A stretch of 64,000 nt of DNA from an uncultured Prevotella sp. (GTDB lineage: Bacteria; Bacteroidota; Bacteroidia; Bacteroidales; Bacteroidaceae): positions 4,514-68,513 of the forward strand of contig CAMQBR010000007.1 in assembly GCA_946999045.1 (NCBI GenBank), in the 5' to 3' direction. Every line of letters starts with the position of its first letter. Position 1 is the stretch's first letter. The notes below the pieces were generated by a model. The model had not been told where the DNA came from, ran no database searches, and worked only from the letters and a program-made list of their open reading frames with translations. The position numbers and the translations under genes are program-made. Shown here piece by piece: positions 61,065 through 64,000 of the stretch.

Positions 61065-61655
61065 CTATTTGGGCATTTCTTCCTCCTGTAATGCTTTTTG
61101 GTAACAATCTCTACAAAGCGGTTCGTATGTTTGCATTTCACCCAACAGCACCCGTTTATCGTTTGCCACCAAGCGATGGCTAATATAGGCTAAGGCACCA
61201 CATTTCACACAAATAGCATGCACTTTGGTTACCTCATCAGCAATGGCGCACAATTCTGGAATAGGCCCAAACGGCCTTCCTTGAAAGTCCATATCCAGTC
61301 CTGCCACAATTACTCTTACCCCTTTGTTAGCCAATTCATTGCAAACATTTATCAATCCCTGATCTAAAAATTGCGCCTCATCGACACATACTACATCAAT
61401 ATCTGTAGTTAAAAGCAAAATAGCCGAAGAGGAATCTATGGGAGTAGACGGAATAGCATTCTGATCATGACTCACCACATCCTCTTCCGAGTAGCGTGTA
61501 TCCATGGATGGTTTAAATATTTCCACCCGCTGTTTAGCAATTTTTGCACGCTTCATACGTCGAATCAATTCTTCTGTTTTACCTGAAAACATTGATCCAC
61601 ATATCACTTCTATTCTTCCTAGGCGATGCGTCTCGCCTACCACATAATCCATCAT
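61065..61655 (-). CDS. tdk: Thymidine kinase
   Basis: A 196-residue type II thymidine kinase of the salvage pathway. P-loop IEVICGSMFSGKTEELIRRM, DEAQF (catalytic Glu), GLDMDFQGRPFGPIPELCAI, and the zinc-ribbon cysteines CVKCGALAYISHR and CRDC near the end. A tandem Met-Met at the start leaves a one-codon uncertainty. Repeat elements lie on both sides. Confidence 0.96.
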   Translation of the reverse strand: MMDYVVGETHRLGRIEVICGSMFSGKTEELIRRMKRAKIAKQRVEIFKPSMDTRYSEEDVVSHDQNAIPSTPIDSSSAILLLTTDIDVVCVDEAQFLDQGLINVCNELANKGVRVIVAGLDMDFQGRPFGPIPELCAIADEVTKVHAICVKCGALAYISHRLVANDKRVLLGEMQTYEPLCRDCYQKALQEEEMPK

Positions 61656-61704
61656 TTTTAATTATAAAACAAGATGATACCAAATAACACGCTATATATT
61701 TAAA

Positions 61705-61767
61705 GGCTGCTTCTATAAATTAATCTTTATTTGTTACTATATAGGGTAGTAATTTATAGAACCAACC
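61705..61767. repeat. Short copy of the GGTTCTATAAATTA repeat family
   Basis: GGCTGCTTCTATAAATTAAT at 61705 and GTAGTAATTTATAGAACCAA, then CC, ending at 61767 are inverted ends with only about 20 bp between them. TTAA precedes (61700-61703); TAAA follows. Like the copy at 31684 it consists of ends alone, in the divergent tdk/rsmI gap. Confidence 0.78.
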
Positions 61768-61849
61768 TAAATATAATTGCAGAGGACAAGCCTCAATATT
61801 TGCAAAAATACGAATAGCATTTAAAAATTGCAAAGAAATAAACCGTTTT

Positions 61850-61880
61850 TTTGTTTGTCTTGATAATTTAACTATATTTG
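61850..61880 (+). promoter_or_regulatory. -33/-7 promoter of rsmI
   Basis: TTTG (61850-61853), 19-bp spacer, TATATTTG (61873-61880), then 17 bp to the ATG at 61898. A complete Bacteroidales consensus with a very short leader. Confidence 0.8.
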
Positions 61881-61897
61881 TCAAAAAAAATACGAGA

Positions 61898-62593
61898 ATG
61901 CTATATATTGTACCCACGCCAGTGGGAAACATGGAAGATATGACAATGCGAGCCATTCGTGTTCTCAAGGAAGCCGACCTTATTTTGGCAGAAGATACCA
62001 GAACCTCTGGCAAGCTTTTAAAGCATTATGATATAAAAAATCATTTAATGTCGCACCATAAATTTAACGAACATAGCACAGCGTCAGGCATTGTTGAGCG
62101 ACTAAAGGCGGGGCAAACCATTGCACTTATCAGTGATGCTGGTACACCTGGCATTAGCGATCCTGGTTTTTTTCTGGCACGCGAAGCAGCCAAAGCTGGC
62201 ATCATTGTACAAACTTTGCCTGGAGCCACAGCTTGCATCCCAGCCATTGTTTCTTCAGGATTACCCTGCGACCGCTTTTGCTTTGAGGGTTTTCTTCCAC
62301 AAAAGAAAGGCAGACAAACACATTTAGAATCGTTGTGCAATGAAACTCGCACCATGATTTTCTATGAGTCGCCTTACCGCTTGATAAAAACGCTACAACA
62401 ATTTTCCGATATTTTCGGTTCAGAACGCCAAATTAGTGTAGCCAGAGAAATATCAAAGGTGCACGAAGAAAGCATAAGAGGAACACTTAAAGAAGTAATT
62501 AATCATTTTAACGAAACTGCTCCACGAGGCGAAATTGTTATCGTTGTGGCAGGTAAAATCAAGAATAAGAAACCAAAATCCATAGAAGTATGA
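61898..62593 (+). CDS. rsmI: 16S rRNA (cytidine-1402-2'-O)-methyltransferase RsmI
   Basis: A 231-residue tetrapyrrole-methylase-fold enzyme that methylates C1402 of 16S rRNA. Signatures: LYIVPTPVGNMEDMTMRAIR, LKEADLILAEDTRTSGKLLK, MSHHKFNEHS, ALISDAGTPGISDPGFFLAR, LPGATACIPAIVSSGLPCDR, FEGFLPQKKGRQ and ARGEIVIVVAG-like (APRGEIVIVVAG). Shorter than E. coli RsmI (about 286) because the C-terminal helical domain is missing, as in related Bacteroidota. Its stop overlaps the next start by 4 bp (ATGA). Confidence 0.95.
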   Translation: MLYIVPTPVGNMEDMTMRAIRVLKEADLILAEDTRTSGKLLKHYDIKNHLMSHHKFNEHSTASGIVERLKAGQTIALISDAGTPGISDPGFFLAREAAKAGIIVQTLPGATACIPAIVSSGLPCDRFCFEGFLPQKKGRQTHLESLCNETRTMIFYESPYRLIKTLQQFSDIFGSERQISVAREISKVHEESIRGTLKEVINHFNETAPRGEIVIVVAGKIKNKKPKSIEV

Positions 62594-63447
62594 AAAAGTT
62601 ACTTAATACCACTGTTATTTTTGTGCTTGCCTTATCAATGGCAGGCTGCCAACATAACAAAAAAAATGTAGTGATAGACAATACAGCACAAAACGATTCG
62701 TTGCAGCAAATTATCAGTCAGAAAGATTCTGAAATCAATGATATGCTGGGAACACTTAACGAGATACAAGACGGATTTAATGAAATTAACGAAGCCGAAA
62801 AGCGCGTTACTATAGCAAAAGATGGCGAAGGAGTCAGTCGTGAACAGCAAATTAGAGAGAATATCAAATTTATCGCTTCTACCATGCAACGCAATAGAGC
62901 ATTAATTGCTAAACTCCGTAACAAACTTAAAACCAGTTCTTTTAAGAGTGATGCTTTGCAAAAATCTATTGAAAACTTGGCTAAACAGTTAGAAGAGAAA
63001 GACAAACAGCTGCAAACCATGCGTGCAGAATTGGATGCTAAGGACATTCATATTACCGAATTGGATGAGACTATTAACAACCTTAATACCAATGTAAACA
63101 ACTTAGCTAACGAGAATTCGCACAAAACACAAGTTATTAACAGTCAAGATAAGCAGCTCAACACGGCATGGTTTGTTTTCGGAACTCACAAAGAGCTGAA
63201 AGAGCAACGCATTATTGAGGGTGATAAAGTATTACAGTCTAACTTTAACAAGAACTACTTCACAAAGATTGACATTCGTGTTGACAAGGAAATAAAACTA
63301 TACTCTAAGTATGCCAAAATTTTAACTATGCACCCTTCAAGTAGTTATAGCCTACAACGCGATGCCAACAAGCAGTATATACTAACAATTACTAATCCTG
63401 AAATATTTTGGAGTACCAGTAAATATTTAGTTGTATTGGTTAAATAA
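62590..63447 (+). CDS. Coiled-coil lipoprotein of unknown function
   Basis: A 285-residue lipoprotein (signal MKKLLNTTVIFVLALSMAGC, Cys20). The mature part, residues about 35-175, is a long coiled coil (IISQKDSEINDMLGTLNEIQ, LAKQLEEKDKQLQTMRAELD, DETINNLNTNVNNLANENSH). A compact C-terminal domain of about 100 residues follows (TAWFVFGTHKELKEQRIIEG, IDIRVDKEIKLYSKYAKILT, HPSSSYSL). The pattern is common in Bacteroidota and its function is not known; a periplasmic spacer or scaffold is plausible. Translation is coupled to rsmI through an ATGA overlap. A very stable hairpin lies about 50 bp downstream. Confidence 0.85.
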   Translation: MKKLLNTTVIFVLALSMAGCQHNKKNVVIDNTAQNDSLQQIISQKDSEINDMLGTLNEIQDGFNEINEAEKRVTIAKDGEGVSREQQIRENIKFIASTMQRNRALIAKLRNKLKTSSFKSDALQKSIENLAKQLEEKDKQLQTMRAELDAKDIHITELDETINNLNTNVNNLANENSHKTQVINSQDKQLNTAWFVFGTHKELKEQRIIEGDKVLQSNFNKNYFTKIDIRVDKEIKLYSKYAKILTMHPSSSYSLQRDANKQYILTITNPEIFWSTSKYLVVLVK

Positions 63448-63497
63448 CCACACTACTACCCTACCCTTTTGGTAGAAAAACAAAATATTCTTAAACA

Positions 63498-63543
63498 CAA
63501 CAACCTCCTTGTTTTGAAATATTTCAAAGCGAGGAGGTTGTTG
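63498..63543 (+). terminator. Very stable hairpin after the lipoprotein gene
   Basis: CAACAACCTCCT (63498-63509) pairs with AGGAGGTTGTTG (63532-63543). Inside, TTTGAAATATTTCAAA is itself a perfect palindrome, so almost the whole 46 bp folds. Only a short, broken T-run follows, so it may be an inefficient terminator or an mRNA 3'-stabiliser. Confidence 0.7.
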
Positions 63544-63566
63544 CGTTTATATCAATAGGACATTAA

Positions 63567-63621
63567 GACAGGTTCTATGTAAGCATCCAGCGTTAGCCGC
63601 TTTTGCGTGGCTTTCCTGTTT
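63567..63621. repeat. Single end of the GGTTCTATAAATTA family joined to the shared 43-bp segment
   Basis: TTAA (63563-63566) is followed by GACAGGTTCTAT (63567-63578), the family end, which then breaks off into GTAAGCATCCAGCGTTAGCC... That segment (63579-63621) matches the insert found at 42763-42805 in the 294-bp copy. The other end of the repeat is not found downstream in the window. Confidence 0.6.
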
Positions 63622-63808
63622 TTAATACCTTTACCTGGAAAACGTTGTTTTTGCACTCAACTAAACAAATGTTGTCGGGGTCGTCGCACTTGCGTGAACA
63701 TGCCGTCAGGCAATACTTCGCCTGTCCAAATTGGCACGCAGCTACGATTTCAACCCTTTTGATGGTGTAGTTTACGTTTTCTGCAATCGGATTCCTTAAC
63801 CGAATCAA
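63593..63808 (-). CDS. Unidentified reading frame in a GC-richer segment
   Basis: A frame of up to 71 codons ending with a basic tail KTGKPRKSG, with several cysteines (CQFGQAKYCLTACSRKCDDP). Base composition from about 63600 to 63960 is clearly richer in G+C than the rest of the window. Only TTG starts are available, and further upstream the frame is interrupted, so this may be the C-terminal end of a longer, frameshifted or foreign gene. The last codons also occur, diverged, in the insert at 42763-42805 (AGRPHKGG and stop). No family is recognised. Confidence 0.25.
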   Translation of the reverse strand: MIRLRNPIAENVNYTIKRVEIVAACQFGQAKYCLTACSRKCDDPDNICLVECKNNVFQVKVLKTGKPRKSG

Positions 63809-64000
63809 GTTGTTTCATTGGGAACGTCGTGGTTTTGTCGTCTATCACAAGCGGATGGCGCAGGGCTGCATGAGTCAAAAAAAATAATACGGCAGAATGC
63901 CAAACCTTGCGAGCTCCGCTTGAAGGAATAAGCCCTAACGCTACCATAAAGAAAAGATGCGTTTAGACTCGGGATGTTGTTATTGAACTTCTTGAGCATA

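Overview
The window reads as a chromosomal segment of a Bacteroidota bacterium of the order Bacteroidales, most likely Prevotellaceae-like; the species cannot be fixed by reading alone. The evidence is the low GC content, a SusC-type TonB transporter, Bacteroidales-style promoters (TTTG, 19-20 bp, TAnnTTTG) in front of many genes, and families typical of the phylum (PorX, SprE/PorW, GSCFA, DUF1599, DUF3098, YfhO, MurK-type kinase).

Layout. 1-842 is the 5' end of a susC-like gene. 1466-17467 is a peptidoglycan-sugar salvage region: a kinase paralogue on the minus strand, then ten plus-strand genes: a NamZ-type muramidase, a sodium/solute symporter, an amidase-like protein, a glycosyltransferase, an AmpG-like permease, a second NamZ, a NagX-like membrane acyltransferase, a MurK-like kinase, MurQ, and a serine hydrolase joined to an SGNH hydrolase. 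Together they could free MurNAc from wall fragments, import it, phosphorylate it and turn it into GlcNAc-6-P. 17475-24847 carries GSCFA, flavodoxin, YfhO, MTA/SAH nucleosidase and TypA. After a 1.3 kb stretch without genes come rpsO and folK, then ftsX-DUF3098-uppP-truB-queA on the minus strand.

31995-34515 is a vitamin B6 operon, pdxS-pdxT, led by an unusual fusion of a ThiD-like kinase domain to an AraC DNA-binding domain. The kinase domain has lost its catalytic Cys, so it is probably a ligand-sensing regulator. 34745-42147 has cca, a small lipoprotein, the DUF1599/DoxX-like/tpiA/SPOR/folE run and exonuclease III. 44249-51847 is a minus-strand run aroA, Cys-rich membrane protein, metal ABC permease, SprE/PorW, PorX, TsaE, which places two type IX secretion components side by side. 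52300-58018 has tRNA-Pro, trxA, a candidate structured RNA with its own terminator, hemD and a TonB receptor/RhtX-like permease pair. The right end has a broken cytosine methyltransferase, tRNA-Lys, an AI-2E-family permease, tdk, rsmI and a coiled-coil lipoprotein, and closes in an unassigned stretch of higher GC.

The most striking feature that is not a gene is a family of about a dozen palindromic repeats between genes (60-294 bp) with ends like GGGCGGTTCTATAAATTA. The best copies are flanked by 4-bp duplications (TTAA, TATA, ATAT). They look like non-autonomous transposable elements (MITEs); no transposase for them is in the window.
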